This document shows positions 21,346 to 30,828 of a DNA stretch of 64,000 bases, piece after piece (the first letter of the stretch is position 1; the number at the start of each line of letters is the position of its first letter). A program made the position numbers and the translations under genes. The DNA comes from Chloroflexota bacterium. Lineage in GTDB: Bacteria > Chloroflexota > Anaerolineae > Aggregatilineales > Phototrophicaceae. The notes beneath the pieces are model-generated. The model searched no databases, was not told the origin of the DNA, and worked only from the letters and a program-made list of their open reading frames with translations. The stretch lies in NCBI GenBank assembly GCA_026707225.1, contig JAPOXG010000025.1, forward strand, positions 62,001 to 126,000, in the 5' to 3' direction.

Positions 21346-22353
21346 ATGACGCACGCTGGCTACTGGTGGCGCGCGCTTACCATGGAAGACGCCGAGCGCT
21401 GCGCGGAAATCAGCACCGCCCTGTCCGCCTGCGCCGGCGCGTACGAGCGCTTCCAACCGCGCGACTTTCGGGCAGAGTGGACCGAACCAAACTTTGATCT
21501 GAGCGCATCGTCGTTGGGCGCTGCCGACTCAACGGGCGAGCTAATCGCCTTTGCCGTCCTCTTCGCCACGCAGGAACCGCCGGTGCGCCCCTGGTTCAGT
21601 TGGGGCGTAGATCCCGAGCATGGCGAACCCAAGCTTCGCGCCAAGCTGCTGGACTGGGCGATCGACCGGGGCGAAGCCGTCATCGCGAGTTGCCCGCCGG
21701 ATGCCCGCGTCAGCCTGTGGGGCGGCGCCTATCAAGGCTACCGCGCAGACGAATGCGCGCTGCAAGCCGCTGGTTTCTCGCCCGGGCGTCTCTGGCATGA
21801 AATGCGAATCGACATGACTGAACGTCCGGCGGCGGTCGCATTGCCAGATGGCTTCGTCACCCGTCCCTATCGTCACGAAGCGGACCTGCCCGTTCTGGTT
21901 GACCTCGTCCGCGATTCCTTTTCCGATCACTACGGCCATATCGAGCAGAGCTTTGAGAAGGATCTTGAGATGATCCGACATTGGCTCAATGGCAGCCCCA
22001 CTTTCGACCCCGATCGCGTCTTGCTCGCCGTGAACGAAGCGACGGGCATCGTGGCCGGCAGCGTGCTTCCCTTGACGGAATACAACCGCCGACCGGGTTT
22101 CGGTTACATCGACACGGTGGGCGTTCGCCGTGCCTATCGCCGGCGGGGCCTGGCATCGGCAATGTTGAGACGATGCCTCGCTGATTACTGGGATCGCGGA
22201 ATTAAGACGGTTTGCCTGGAAGTCGACGGCGAAAGCCTGACCAATGCGCTGGCGCTGTACCAGCGGGTGGGCATGCGTGTGACTCACAGCTTAGTATCGT
22301 ACGAAAAGACGCTTCGTGATGGCGTCGAGTTGGCGAAGGTGGCGCTGGCGTGA
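21346..22353 (+). CDS. GNAT family N-acetyltransferase (probable tandem GNAT)
   Basis: GFGYIDTVGVRRAYRRRGLASAMLRRCLADYWDRGIKTVCLEVDGESLTNALALYQRVGMRV. Confidence 0.85.
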   Translation: MTHAGYWWRALTMEDAERCAEISTALSACAGAYERFQPRDFRAEWTEPNFDLSASSLGAADSTGELIAFAVLFATQEPPVRPWFSWGVDPEHGEPKLRAKLLDWAIDRGEAVIASCPPDARVSLWGGAYQGYRADECALQAAGFSPGRLWHEMRIDMTERPAAVALPDGFVTRPYRHEADLPVLVDLVRDSFSDHYGHIEQSFEKDLEMIRHWLNGSPTFDPDRVLLAVNEATGIVAGSVLPLTEYNRRPGFGYIDTVGVRRAYRRRGLASAMLRRCLADYWDRGIKTVCLEVDGESLTNALALYQRVGMRVTHSLVSYEKTLRDGVELAKVALA

Positions 22354-22436
22354 GGGATCCGTGTCAATTGCTCGTAAAGGGCGCGTCGCTGCCCTGCATG
22401 TGAACTTTTTTCAAAGGATATTGGGAAGTTGGTCTG

Positions 22437-23258
22437 ATGAGAACTGCGTCCGGTTTCGCCCAAATCAACGGCGCCCGCCTCTATTACGAGCTCGCTGGCA
22501 GCGGTACGCCCTTGGTCATGATTCACGCCGGCATCGCCGACTGCCGCATGTGGGACCAGGAATTCGAGGCATTCTCTCAAAGCTATCTGGCGCTGCGCTT
22601 CGATATGCGCGGCTATGGCAAGAGCTTGCCCGTCAAAGGCGAATTCAATATCCAGGACGACCTGGAAACGCTGCTAGCCAAACTCGATATCCCAAGTCCA
22701 ATCATCTTAATGGGATGTTCTATGGGTGGCGGCTTGTCTATCGATTTCGCCTTGTCTCACCCGGATCGAGTCGCCAATTTGATTCTAGTGGGCAGCGACC
22801 CGGCCGGCCTGGAACTGGAGGCGCCTTGGCCCGACGAACTGATCGCTCAATCCGAAGCGGCTTTCAATGCCGGCGATGTGGATCGCGTCGTCGAGCTGGA
22901 CATGCGAATTTGGTTCGACGGCATCGGGCGTTCGGCACAAGATGTAGATGCTCGCGCTAGGCGGAAAGCGGGCGCGATGGCCAAGCTCGTGACCGAACAT
23001 GAGCTCAAGGGCATCGGCGACCACATCCGCAAGACCGGGTCCAGAACCTCGGCCGAGCGCCTGCGCGAACTCACTATGCCAGCGCTCATCGTCATTGGCG
23101 AAAACGACTTGCCCTACCTGAAGCTCGCCGCCGACTACATGGTCGACAATCTGCCAGCAGCCTCCATGCTGCTCATTCCTGACGCCGGGCATTTGCCCAA
23201 TCTGGAACATCCCGAACTGTTTCAGAAGGCGGTCCTGGATTTCCTGGCGGGCTCTTAA
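22437..23258 (+). CDS. Alpha/beta-fold hydrolase
   Basis: INGARLYYELAGSGTPLVMIHAGIADCRMWDQE; ILMGCSMGGGLSIDFAL; PDAGHLPNLEHPELF. Confidence 0.88.
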   Translation: MRTASGFAQINGARLYYELAGSGTPLVMIHAGIADCRMWDQEFEAFSQSYLALRFDMRGYGKSLPVKGEFNIQDDLETLLAKLDIPSPIILMGCSMGGGLSIDFALSHPDRVANLILVGSDPAGLELEAPWPDELIAQSEAAFNAGDVDRVVELDMRIWFDGIGRSAQDVDARARRKAGAMAKLVTEHELKGIGDHIRKTGSRTSAERLRELTMPALIVIGENDLPYLKLAADYMVDNLPAASMLLIPDAGHLPNLEHPELFQKAVLDFLAGS

Positions 23259-23291
23259 CCGCCGCTGATCCGGCTGTCTGCTTGAATCATC

Positions 23292-23843
23292 ATGCCCGCC
23301 GAAGACAAGAATCAGCGTTACGAGAACATTCTGAAAAACATCGAGCGCCGCCATCCCTTCGGCAGCGCCCGCAAGGAAGCAAATCTGCAGACGCCGCAGG
23401 ACCGCGTTCTCAATCTGCTGAACGCCTTTGACGCCTTGGCGGAACTGGCGCAGCGCGACTTTGAGCGGCTCCTCTGCTACGGACCGCAGATCGTGCGCGG
23501 ACCTGCCTGGTCCGGCGTGGTCATCTGGCATCACAGCAAGGGCTATCATGGCTATCAGACCTTGCGTCTGCTCGGGGTTTGGGCGCATTATCGCGAGGGC
23601 GAAATCATGCTCAGCATCGGCATCCGCAGGCTGCCCTATCGCGCGCCGGTTTATGATGCGGGCGTCTACCGCGTCGCCATTCAGAACAACTTCAGGATCT
23701 ATTACGATGACGACGGTCATCCACCGGCAGACGGAGACCGCCTGCTTTACCGCGCGCCATTCAAATTAAGAGAGCGCCTGGAACATCGTCAAGCGCTCAC
23801 TGATATGCTAGACAGTTGGATTAGCGAAATCGAAGCGCGCTAG
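23292..23843 (+). CDS. Hypothetical protein (183 aa), convergent to the E2-JAB-E1 operon
   Basis: Intact ORF with good coding character; no recognised domain; its TAG overlaps the E1-like gene's stop within CTAG 23840-23843. Confidence 0.7.
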   Translation: MPAEDKNQRYENILKNIERRHPFGSARKEANLQTPQDRVLNLLNAFDALAELAQRDFERLLCYGPQIVRGPAWSGVVIWHHSKGYHGYQTLRLLGVWAHYREGEIMLSIGIRRLPYRAPVYDAGVYRVAIQNNFRIYYDDDGHPPADGDRLLYRAPFKLRERLEHRQALTDMLDSWISEIEAR

Positions 23844-24766
23844 TCTTCCTCTTCCTCGAATAAGATATCAGTAGTCAAGCCGGACGCGGCCAAATCTTCG
23901 AGTGAAATGTCATCGCTGTCCGCCTGCGCCAGCAGACGCAGGCCTTGCTTCAGTCGCTCGCCACAGACCAGACAATCCGGGTCGCGCTCAATCTCGATCC
24001 ACAGGCTGGAATGCGGTTCGCTCTCTTGGCCTTCAATGATGTCCAGGGTGCTATTGGCGACAATCAGCGTATTCGCCGGCATCTCCTCGTGCGCGCTCGT
24101 GCCGCGCAGCAATTCGTTGATGATCAGATCCGTCTGAATGCCAGCCACTTTGGTCACATTGACCCAGAGCCCGGGCTCGGCATGCAGCGTCCCCATCGCG
24201 CCAATCATGCCGTAATCCAGATCGCCGCCCGGATTCAGCGAAACCTTGACGCCTTCGCGCGTCGCCTCAGACCAGCAGGCGTAGCAGGGTCCTTCAAGAG
24301 GCTTGATGATGACATGGTCGCCGCCTTCACCGCGCTCATAAACGCCGGCGTACGAGGCTGATAAGCGCTTGACCAAACATTGCTCATTGATCGCGTACTT
24401 CACTTGTTCGTTATCCACCGCCGCCACCACGATGTCGACATCATCCAGGCAATCCCAGTGATCCTCGATCAGACCTTCGCGCGTCTCAATGCGCGCGTCA
24501 GGGTTCCGTTTGCGGATCAGATCAGCCACAGCGGCCGCCTTGTTCTCGCCGATATAGCGCAAATCCGCCACATGACGCGTGACATTGCCGCTTTCGAGCT
24601 CGTCATTATCAACGAGCACAAATTGCCCCAAGCCGCTCATCGCCAGGCTTAGCGCCACGAAGCCGCCGCCCGACCCCAAGCCAACCACGGCCACTTTCTT
24701 CTCCGCCAGTCGGTCGAGATTTTCCGCGCCAATCAGCCCTTCGACGCGTTCCCAGAGATTGCTCAT
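23840..24766 (-). CDS. ThiF/MoeB/E1-like adenylating enzyme
   Basis: KVAVVGLGSGGGFVALSLAMSGLGQFVLVDNDELESGNVTRH nucleotide-binding motif; Cys pairs CYAC and CLVC consistent with a structural zinc site. Confidence 0.9.
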   Translation of the reverse strand: MSNLWERVEGLIGAENLDRLAEKKVAVVGLGSGGGFVALSLAMSGLGQFVLVDNDELESGNVTRHVADLRYIGENKAAAVADLIRKRNPDARIETREGLIEDHWDCLDDVDIVVAAVDNEQVKYAINEQCLVKRLSASYAGVYERGEGGDHVIIKPLEGPCYACWSEATREGVKVSLNPGGDLDYGMIGAMGTLHAEPGLWVNVTKVAGIQTDLIINELLRGTSAHEEMPANTLIVANSTLDIIEGQESEPHSSLWIEIERDPDCLVCGERLKQGLRLLAQADSDDISLEDLAASGLTTDILFEEEED

Positions 24767-26041
24767 CTAAGGCGCCTCTGCTCCGGTCTTTTCGTCCGCC
24801 GTCACTTCGCTATGGGCCGATCCACCCGCCGCTTTCGTCATCGCCTCTGCCTTGGATACGCTTGCGACCGCCGCCGCGTCGCGCCCGTCATTCAGAGACA
24901 AATCGTCTTCTTCAATCAGGACGGGAATCGAAAACGATGAAGGCGCGCGCAATCCCATTTCGACTTCGATGGCAATCACAAACTCGCACAGGTATTTGTC
25001 GGCCGACCAGGACCATCCGAGCGGATCCGCGATTGGCTCTCGCGCAGCCCACAATTTATGAAAGGTCTCCACCGGATCCATCAAATCCAAGCCGTCAACG
25101 AAAGGCGCCGTGTAGGCTTGAGGCGCGCTTTCGGGATAATCGTACTGGGTCGCAAACAGGAGGAAGAAGGAGCTGCCTTGCCGGATGGTGAAGAAACAGT
25201 ACTCCAGGGGCACCTCACCATCGCATTCGTACAGAAGCCGTCGCACCAAGTGGCCATCGTTCTCCAGCGCCGCCGTTTCGGTGTACAGGCGATCGGGATT
25301 GACCACGTGCCAACTGTATTTCATCATTTGCGGAAGCTGCTCGTCGGCCACGACTTTGGGATGGACGGGCTGAAACACGCGCACATCCCGATGCACATAC
25401 CACCAGTCGACGCGCATGACCCGGCCGTTATCCATCGGCACGTTGATATAGTTGACGGTGAGATCCGTCTCGCCAATGTTCGGCAAGTGCCCCACGGTCA
25501 CGATCGGCACCAGCAGAAAGTCCATACCCGATTCTTCGTCATCCAGCCAAGAAAGCGCCGTCATGTGATCGCCGTGGCTGGGCTGAATCATGGAACCCGG
25601 CTGCTTGTGCCAATCGCCCAGATAACGAAGGGGCACGTCAAAGCGATCGGGCAAGGCATCCGTTCCGCGGTGCCGTTCGCGATGAAAGTGCCAGTTCTCC
25701 TGCAGCCACCAAATGATCTCATCTTGCTGGGCATCGCCTTGCTGGAAGGTGTGCGAGCGGCGGACAGCGGTCTCGTCAGGCGATATCGTATCGAGCACGT
25801 AAATCGTCGGCAAACCTTCCGGCGTGTCGTCTTCGACCACAAAACCAACCATGGCTTCACCAGTTTCATCAGCCAGAAACTGGTCGGCGGCCGAGAGCAT
25901 TCTTTCGACTGCCCGGCGCGACAGGACCACGTTAGGCACAATTCCGCGTGAAATCATCGCCATCCCTCGCAAGCGCTTTCTGATGTGATCGAATTCCATC
26001 TGCGCGAGCTGCAGGAATTCGGGCTCATCCATCCTTCGCAT
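24767..26041 (-). CDS. JAB/JAMM (Mov34/MPN-like) protein with additional C-terminal domain
   Basis: Candidate JAB Glu in GEAMVGFV; YLGDWHKQPGSMIQPSHGDHMTAL matches prokaryotic JAB H-x-H-P-x(n)-S-x2-D except HxQ; adjacent to ThiF and E2-like genes. Confidence 0.78.
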   Translation of the reverse strand: MRRMDEPEFLQLAQMEFDHIRKRLRGMAMISRGIVPNVVLSRRAVERMLSAADQFLADETGEAMVGFVVEDDTPEGLPTIYVLDTISPDETAVRRSHTFQQGDAQQDEIIWWLQENWHFHRERHRGTDALPDRFDVPLRYLGDWHKQPGSMIQPSHGDHMTALSWLDDEESGMDFLLVPIVTVGHLPNIGETDLTVNYINVPMDNGRVMRVDWWYVHRDVRVFQPVHPKVVADEQLPQMMKYSWHVVNPDRLYTETAALENDGHLVRRLLYECDGEVPLEYCFFTIRQGSSFFLLFATQYDYPESAPQAYTAPFVDGLDLMDPVETFHKLWAAREPIADPLGWSWSADKYLCEFVIAIEVEMGLRAPSSFSIPVLIEEDDLSLNDGRDAAAVASVSKAEAMTKAAGGSAHSEVTADEKTGAEAP

Positions 26042-26044
26042 TTC

Positions 26045-26518
26045 TCAGCGCCTCCGTCGACGTGGAAGCGGCGTACTCGCTTTAATGCGCTCCTCAATGC
26101 CGGGCCATTTGCCGGTGGAGCGCCAAGTATAATAGGCGTACAGCCATTGTATCGCCCAGCCGCCAACGGTCACCGCCGTTGACTTGGACGGGTTCCAACC
26201 ATATTGCTCGCCGTCTTTGGGATTAAAGAGGCAGAGCTGCCCGTCCTCATACTGATGCTTTTCGCTGTAAATCCGCGGCTTGCTGCAGTATGCCTCGGCC
26301 GGCCGGTTCGGGTACTCCTTGGGATAAACCAGTTTGAGGCTGTGGTAAGGCGAATCCAGAATGCTCATATTAATCTCGATCGTGCCTTGCCAATAGAGCA
26401 AACCGCCGAAGGGGGGCACAACCAACTCGAAAGTATTGCCAAAGGTGGCTTTCATCGCCTCGACCTCCCAAATCAGGCGAGACGAAACACTCTTGCGCGT
26501 ACCCCACCAATTGGACAT
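26045..26518 (-). CDS. Prokaryotic UBC/E2-like protein
   Basis: SLKLVYPKEYPNRPAEAYCSKPRIYSEKHQYEDGQLCLFNP...WNPSKSTAVTVGGWAIQWLYAYYTW: E2-like YP-x-P, upstream His, GxLCLF catalytic-Cys context, C-terminal helix. Confidence 0.75.
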   Translation of the reverse strand: MSNWWGTRKSVSSRLIWEVEAMKATFGNTFELVVPPFGGLLYWQGTIEINMSILDSPYHSLKLVYPKEYPNRPAEAYCSKPRIYSEKHQYEDGQLCLFNPKDGEQYGWNPSKSTAVTVGGWAIQWLYAYYTWRSTGKWPGIEERIKASTPLPRRRRR

Positions 26519-26927
26519 TTACGACACCCCGCGATAGGAATCGATCAGCCACAGCTATCTAACTTTATTGCCTGGCGCAATCATTGTCTAGGTTTAGCCC
26601 GCGTGCCAATCAGGGACTGGCGCTTATCGGATTTCACCGCGCGCTTTGCCAGAACCGACAGTGAACAGCCGACAAAGCAAACTTAACCCTGTGCAAGAAT
26701 GCTGCCGCCGTCGATTAAATCCACGCTTAGCTTTCGAGCAATTCACCGTTGCCGGCGCGGGAAAAATGGAATTTACCACAAGCGTGGACAGGCGCTTCGT
26801 TTCTCTGCTAAAACGAAAAGGTCAACCGGGACTGAAGCGATCTGGCAGTAGCTCTCATGCCCAGTTGACCCTCGTATCTAAAGCAAATCCTATACGGGAT
26901 TTGCGCCAAACGCAAGGAGTTCAAAGT

Positions 26928-27941
26928 ATGTCCCTTCAACGTTTTGCCCTGTTCTTGCTCGTCGCCGCTCTGTGCTGCATCATCGCAGTCCCGGTAATGG
27001 GAGATTATGTCCTGACGGTATATTCCGGTCGGAATGAGAGCCTGATCGGTCCCATTCTGGCCCAATTCACCGAAGACACTGGCATTGAGACCGAGATCCT
27101 CTATGGCGGGACCAGCGCCGTAGCCAACCAGATTCTCACCGAAGGCGAAAATAGCCCGGCCGATGTCTTCATCGCCCAGGATGGCGGCGCGCTTGGCGCC
27201 CTGGCGGCCGCCGGCATGCTCCATAAGCTGCCCGACGCCACACTCGAGCGCGTTGCCAGCGCGGCTTTTGTATCGCCCGATGGCTTCTGGACTGGCTTGA
27301 GCGGACGCGCTCGCGTCTTCGTCTACAGTCCGGAATCGCTGGACGAACACGGTCTCGAACTGCCAACTTCGATCCTCGATCTCACCGGCGAAGCGTGGAG
27401 CGGCTTGGTAGGCTGGGCGCCAACCAACGCGTCCTTCGTCGCCAATGTCACCGCCATGCGCGTGCTGCTCGGCGAGGAAGAAACCGCGGGCTGGCTGGCG
27501 GGCATGATCGCCAACGGCGTGCAAGCCTATCCCAAGAATACGCCAATCGTGCAAGCGACCATTGACGGCGAGGTCGTCGGCGGTTTGGTCAACCATTACT
27601 ACCTGTTCCGCTTCCTGGCCGAAGACCCGGACATCACGTCGACCCTCCACTTTTTCCCCGCTGGCGACCTTGGCTCCCTGATCAATGTGGCCGGCGCGGC
27701 GGTTCTGAAGTCGACCGACCAGCCATACGACGCCTTGGCTCTGGTCGACTACCTGCTCAGCGATACGGCGCAAGAATACTTCGCCCAGCGCACCTACGAA
27801 TATCCGCTGGTGGCGACAGTCGACCCGTCGGTGGATCTGCCGGCGCTTGCCGATATCGAATCGCCCGACATTGACCTGTCGGACCTGGCCGATCTGCAGG
27901 GAACGCTGGAAATGATTGAGGAAAGCGGCGCGCTGGATTAG
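26928..27941 (+). CDS. Fe(III) ABC transporter substrate-binding protein
   Basis: Signal peptide MSLQRFALFLLVAALCC; LTVYSGRNESLIGPILAQFTEDTGIETEILYGGTSAVANQILTEG; ATG at 26928 used. Confidence 0.9.
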   Translation: MSLQRFALFLLVAALCCIIAVPVMGDYVLTVYSGRNESLIGPILAQFTEDTGIETEILYGGTSAVANQILTEGENSPADVFIAQDGGALGALAAAGMLHKLPDATLERVASAAFVSPDGFWTGLSGRARVFVYSPESLDEHGLELPTSILDLTGEAWSGLVGWAPTNASFVANVTAMRVLLGEEETAGWLAGMIANGVQAYPKNTPIVQATIDGEVVGGLVNHYYLFRFLAEDPDITSTLHFFPAGDLGSLINVAGAAVLKSTDQPYDALALVDYLLSDTAQEYFAQRTYEYPLVATVDPSVDLPALADIESPDIDLSDLADLQGTLEMIEESGALD

Positions 27942-28008
27942 CAGCCGCCCGAGCGTCCGTAGCCGGAGTGAGGAATCCATCACCCTGGCCTGACGCCCTA
28001 GGAGAGTC

Positions 28009-29640
28009 ATGCAGCTCGCGGATGCCATACGGCCGAGACTTAAAATCAACGGCCGCCATCATGCCCGGCCGCGCTGGCATGTGGGCAACCGGCAGCTGGC
28101 GCAGGCAGTCAGTTTGGCGGTGGTCGCTGTTGTCCTGATACCGATCGTATATCTGATTCTCGGCGCCCTGGGCGCTGGCCAGGAAGGCGTCGACTATTTG
28201 ATCCGCGCGCGGACGCTGCGCATCGTCGGCAACAGCATCGCGCTCATGCTGTCGGCAACGCTGTTTGCGACGTTGATTGCCATTCCTTTCGCCTGGTTGA
28301 CCAGCCGCAGCGACCTCCCCTGGCGGCGAACCTGGCTCGTGCTGGGCCTCGCCGCCATGGTCATTCCCTCGTATCTGACAGCGGTGACCTACACCGAAGC
28401 CTTCGGTCCCAAGGGCATCCTGCAATCCCTGCTGGAACCCTTTGGCGTCGAAAGACTGCCAGGCATCAAGGGATTCGCCGGCGCGGCTCTGACGCTGACA
28501 GTGGTCACCTTTCCATATATTGTTCTGCCTGTTCGGGCGGCGCTGCTGCATTGTGACCGCAGCCTCGAAGAAGCGGGACAGAGCCTGGGATTGAATCGCT
28601 GGGGCGTCTTCCGCCAGATCATCATGCCCCAATTGCGCCCGGCTCTGTCGGCCGGCATGCTCATGACCGCCCTCTACTGCCTTAGCGACTTCGGCGCGGT
28701 CGCCGTCATGCAATTCAACGCTTTCACACGAGCCATCTTTATCCAGACCGAGTCTTATCGCATGGACAAGGCATCGGCGCTGGCGCTGCTGCTGGTCGGC
28801 ATGACCTTTGTCCTGCTGCTGCTTCACTCGCGAATGCAATTGCGCGGCCGGCACTATCGCGTCGGCACGGGCGCGTCGCGGCACTTGGAAGCGCAGCCCT
28901 TGGGCAAGTGGAAAGCGCCCGCGCTGCTCTTTTGCGCCTCCATAGTTTTCCTCGGCGTCGTCATCCCGTTGCTGATCTTGTTCAGTTGGCTGGTGGGCCA
29001 CACCATCACGGATCCTGTGCAGGTACCGCTTACCCTGCTTCTGCAAAACACGGTTGGCGTCAGCGCGGTTGCGGCGCTCGTCGTCACCTTGGCGGCATTT
29101 CCCTTGGCGCTGCTGGCGGCACGCGGCGCGACCCGCTTCAATCGCTGGCTGGTCAATCTCGCCTACGCCGGCAACGTGCTGCCCGGCATTGTCATCGCGC
29201 TGGCGCTGGTCATGTTCGCCACCCAAAACATGCTAAGCATCTATCAGACCTTGCCCCTGCTCATCGTTGGCTACGCCATTCGCTACCTCCCTTTCAGCGT
29301 CGGCGCTACAGAAAGCGCCTTCCACCAAATCAACCCGCGCTTTGAAGAAGCCGCCCGCAGCCTCGGTCTGTCCCCCTGGGCGGCGCTGGCGCGGATAACT
29401 GTGCCGCTGGCCCGCGGCGGCATCCTGGCCGGCTTGGCGCTGGTCTTCCTCAATGTCATGAAGGAATTGCCTACTACGCTGATTCTGCGTCCGATTGGCT
29501 TCCGCACCTTTGCCACGCGCATCTGGAGCGCCTACGACGAGGCTTTTCTGTCGTCCATCGCGCTGCCGGGCTTGGTGCTGATCCTGGTTTCAGCCTTCGC
29601 CCTGGCGATCATCCTCCGGCGCGAAGAGGCAGTCGCCTAA
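28009..29640 (+). CDS. Fe(III) ABC transporter permease (fused two-module type)
   Basis: Two BPD-type EAA loops (EEAGQSLGLNRWGVFRQIIMPQLRPAL; EEAARSLGLSPWAALARITVPLARGGI); many TM helices. Confidence 0.92.
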   Translation: MQLADAIRPRLKINGRHHARPRWHVGNRQLAQAVSLAVVAVVLIPIVYLILGALGAGQEGVDYLIRARTLRIVGNSIALMLSATLFATLIAIPFAWLTSRSDLPWRRTWLVLGLAAMVIPSYLTAVTYTEAFGPKGILQSLLEPFGVERLPGIKGFAGAALTLTVVTFPYIVLPVRAALLHCDRSLEEAGQSLGLNRWGVFRQIIMPQLRPALSAGMLMTALYCLSDFGAVAVMQFNAFTRAIFIQTESYRMDKASALALLLVGMTFVLLLLHSRMQLRGRHYRVGTGASRHLEAQPLGKWKAPALLFCASIVFLGVVIPLLILFSWLVGHTITDPVQVPLTLLLQNTVGVSAVAALVVTLAAFPLALLAARGATRFNRWLVNLAYAGNVLPGIVIALALVMFATQNMLSIYQTLPLLIVGYAIRYLPFSVGATESAFHQINPRFEEAARSLGLSPWAALARITVPLARGGILAGLALVFLNVMKELPTTLILRPIGFRTFATRIWSAYDEAFLSSIALPGLVLILVSAFALAIILRREEAVA

Positions 29641-29766
29641 CGCGAGTATCATGTGGCCGAAAACGTTGCGCGCTGCCGCCAAGCTGCCTAATCAATTTGC
29701 CCTTTATGCTTTTCGCTTTTCCACTATGCTTGGTCGAGAAAAATTCTTGAATCTATCCCGCCGCCA

Positions 29767-30828
29767 ATGGAATACTCGCTGCAAGCCGACCATCTCACCA
29801 AGCTCTACAACGGGCATGCGCCAGCCGTCAATGATATTACCTTGCGGGTGCGCCCCGGTGAATTCCTGACTCTGCTCGGCCCCAGCGGGGGCGGAAAGAC
29901 GACAACGCTGCGTCTGCTCGCCGGATTCGAAACGCCGACGCGCGGCCGCATTCAGATCGGCGAACATATCGTCGCCGACGATTCGCATTTCACGCCGCCG
30001 GAGAAACGCAAAGTGGGCATGGTCTTCCAGGATTACGCGCTCTTCCCCCATGTCGATGTCGCCGGCAATATCGCATTTGGCTTGCGCGGACCGCGAAAGG
30101 AGCAGGCCAGGCAAGTCGAGCGTTTGCTAACCCTCATCGGCTTGACCCAATTTGCCGAGCGCATGCCCTATGAGCTTTCGGGCGGGCAGCAGCAGCGGGT
30201 GGCGCTGGCCCGCGCATTGGCGCCGAATCCCGATATTCTGCTGCTCGACGAACCTTTCTCAAATCTCGATACCGGCTTGCGAGCGCAAGTTCGCACCGAA
30301 GTTCGCCATATCTTGCTAGAGACTGGCGCCACTGCCATCTTCGTCACCCATGACCAACACGAAGCCTTGAGCCTCTCTGACGAGATCGCGGTCATCTTCG
30401 ATGGAAAACTCATTCAAGTCGCCACCCCGCACGTGCTCTACAATCGTCCCGTAAACATGCAGGTGGCGAAGTTTGTCGGCGACGCCAACTTCCTGCCGGC
30501 TGACGCCCACGGGATGACAGCAGACAGCCGCCTGGGTGAAGTCAAGCTCTTTCATCCCAAGACGGGACCCGTCCAACTCATGATCCGGCCCGAGGCGCTG
30601 GCGGTCAGGCTCGACGAAGCAGGCAAGCGCGCTACGGTGCAATGGCGCGAGTTTTACGGACATTATCAACGGCTTGGCTTAGCTTTGGCGGATGGCGCTG
30701 AATTGATTGCCCAGGCGGGCGTCGACCGATACTACCGGCGCGGCGACCAGGTATCGGTGTCGCTGGCGCTGCCCGCCCTGGCTTATGACAGCGAGAGCGA
30801 GCGCGCGCTGACTCAAAATGCAATTTAA
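29767..30828 (+). CDS. Fe(III) ABC transporter ATP-binding protein
   Basis: Walker A GPSGGGKTT; LSGGQQQRVALARALAPNPDILLLDEPFSNLD. Confidence 0.95.
   Translation: MEYSLQADHLTKLYNGHAPAVNDITLRVRPGEFLTLLGPSGGGKTTTLRLLAGFETPTRGRIQIGEHIVADDSHFTPPEKRKVGMVFQDYALFPHVDVAGNIAFGLRGPRKEQARQVERLLTLIGLTQFAERMPYELSGGQQQRVALARALAPNPDILLLDEPFSNLDTGLRAQVRTEVRHILLETGATAIFVTHDQHEALSLSDEIAVIFDGKLIQVATPHVLYNRPVNMQVAKFVGDANFLPADAHGMTADSRLGEVKLFHPKTGPVQLMIRPEALAVRLDEAGKRATVQWREFYGHYQRLGLALADGAELIAQAGVDRYYRRGDQVSVSLALPALAYDSESERALTQNAI

Noticed and set aside
22785-23720. Minus-strand ORF (311 aa) spanning the hydrolase and 183-aa genes
   Set aside because: Overlaps two better-supported plus-strand genes; composition typical of antisense ORFs
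23840-26518. Assigning the E1/E2/JAB trio to CBASS type II or BilABCD
   Set aside because: No CD-NTase or CBASS effector adjacent, E1 and E2 are not fused, and no ubiquitin-like BilA-type gene is visible; the trio alone does not support either label
26519-26927. Search for a hidden ubiquitin-like ORF upstream of the E2-like gene
   Set aside because: Only very short peptides (e.g. an 18-aa GTG ORF) read in the minus-strand frames inspected; nothing of beta-grasp size ending in GG
26808-28049. Long minus-strand ORF (413 aa) antisense to the iron-binding protein
   Set aside because: Low-complexity shadow ORF opposite a clear SBP gene; no recognisable domain
27757-29226. Long minus-strand ORF (489 aa) antisense to the permease
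   Set aside because: Q/R/H-rich composition typical of shadow translation of a GC-rich TM gene
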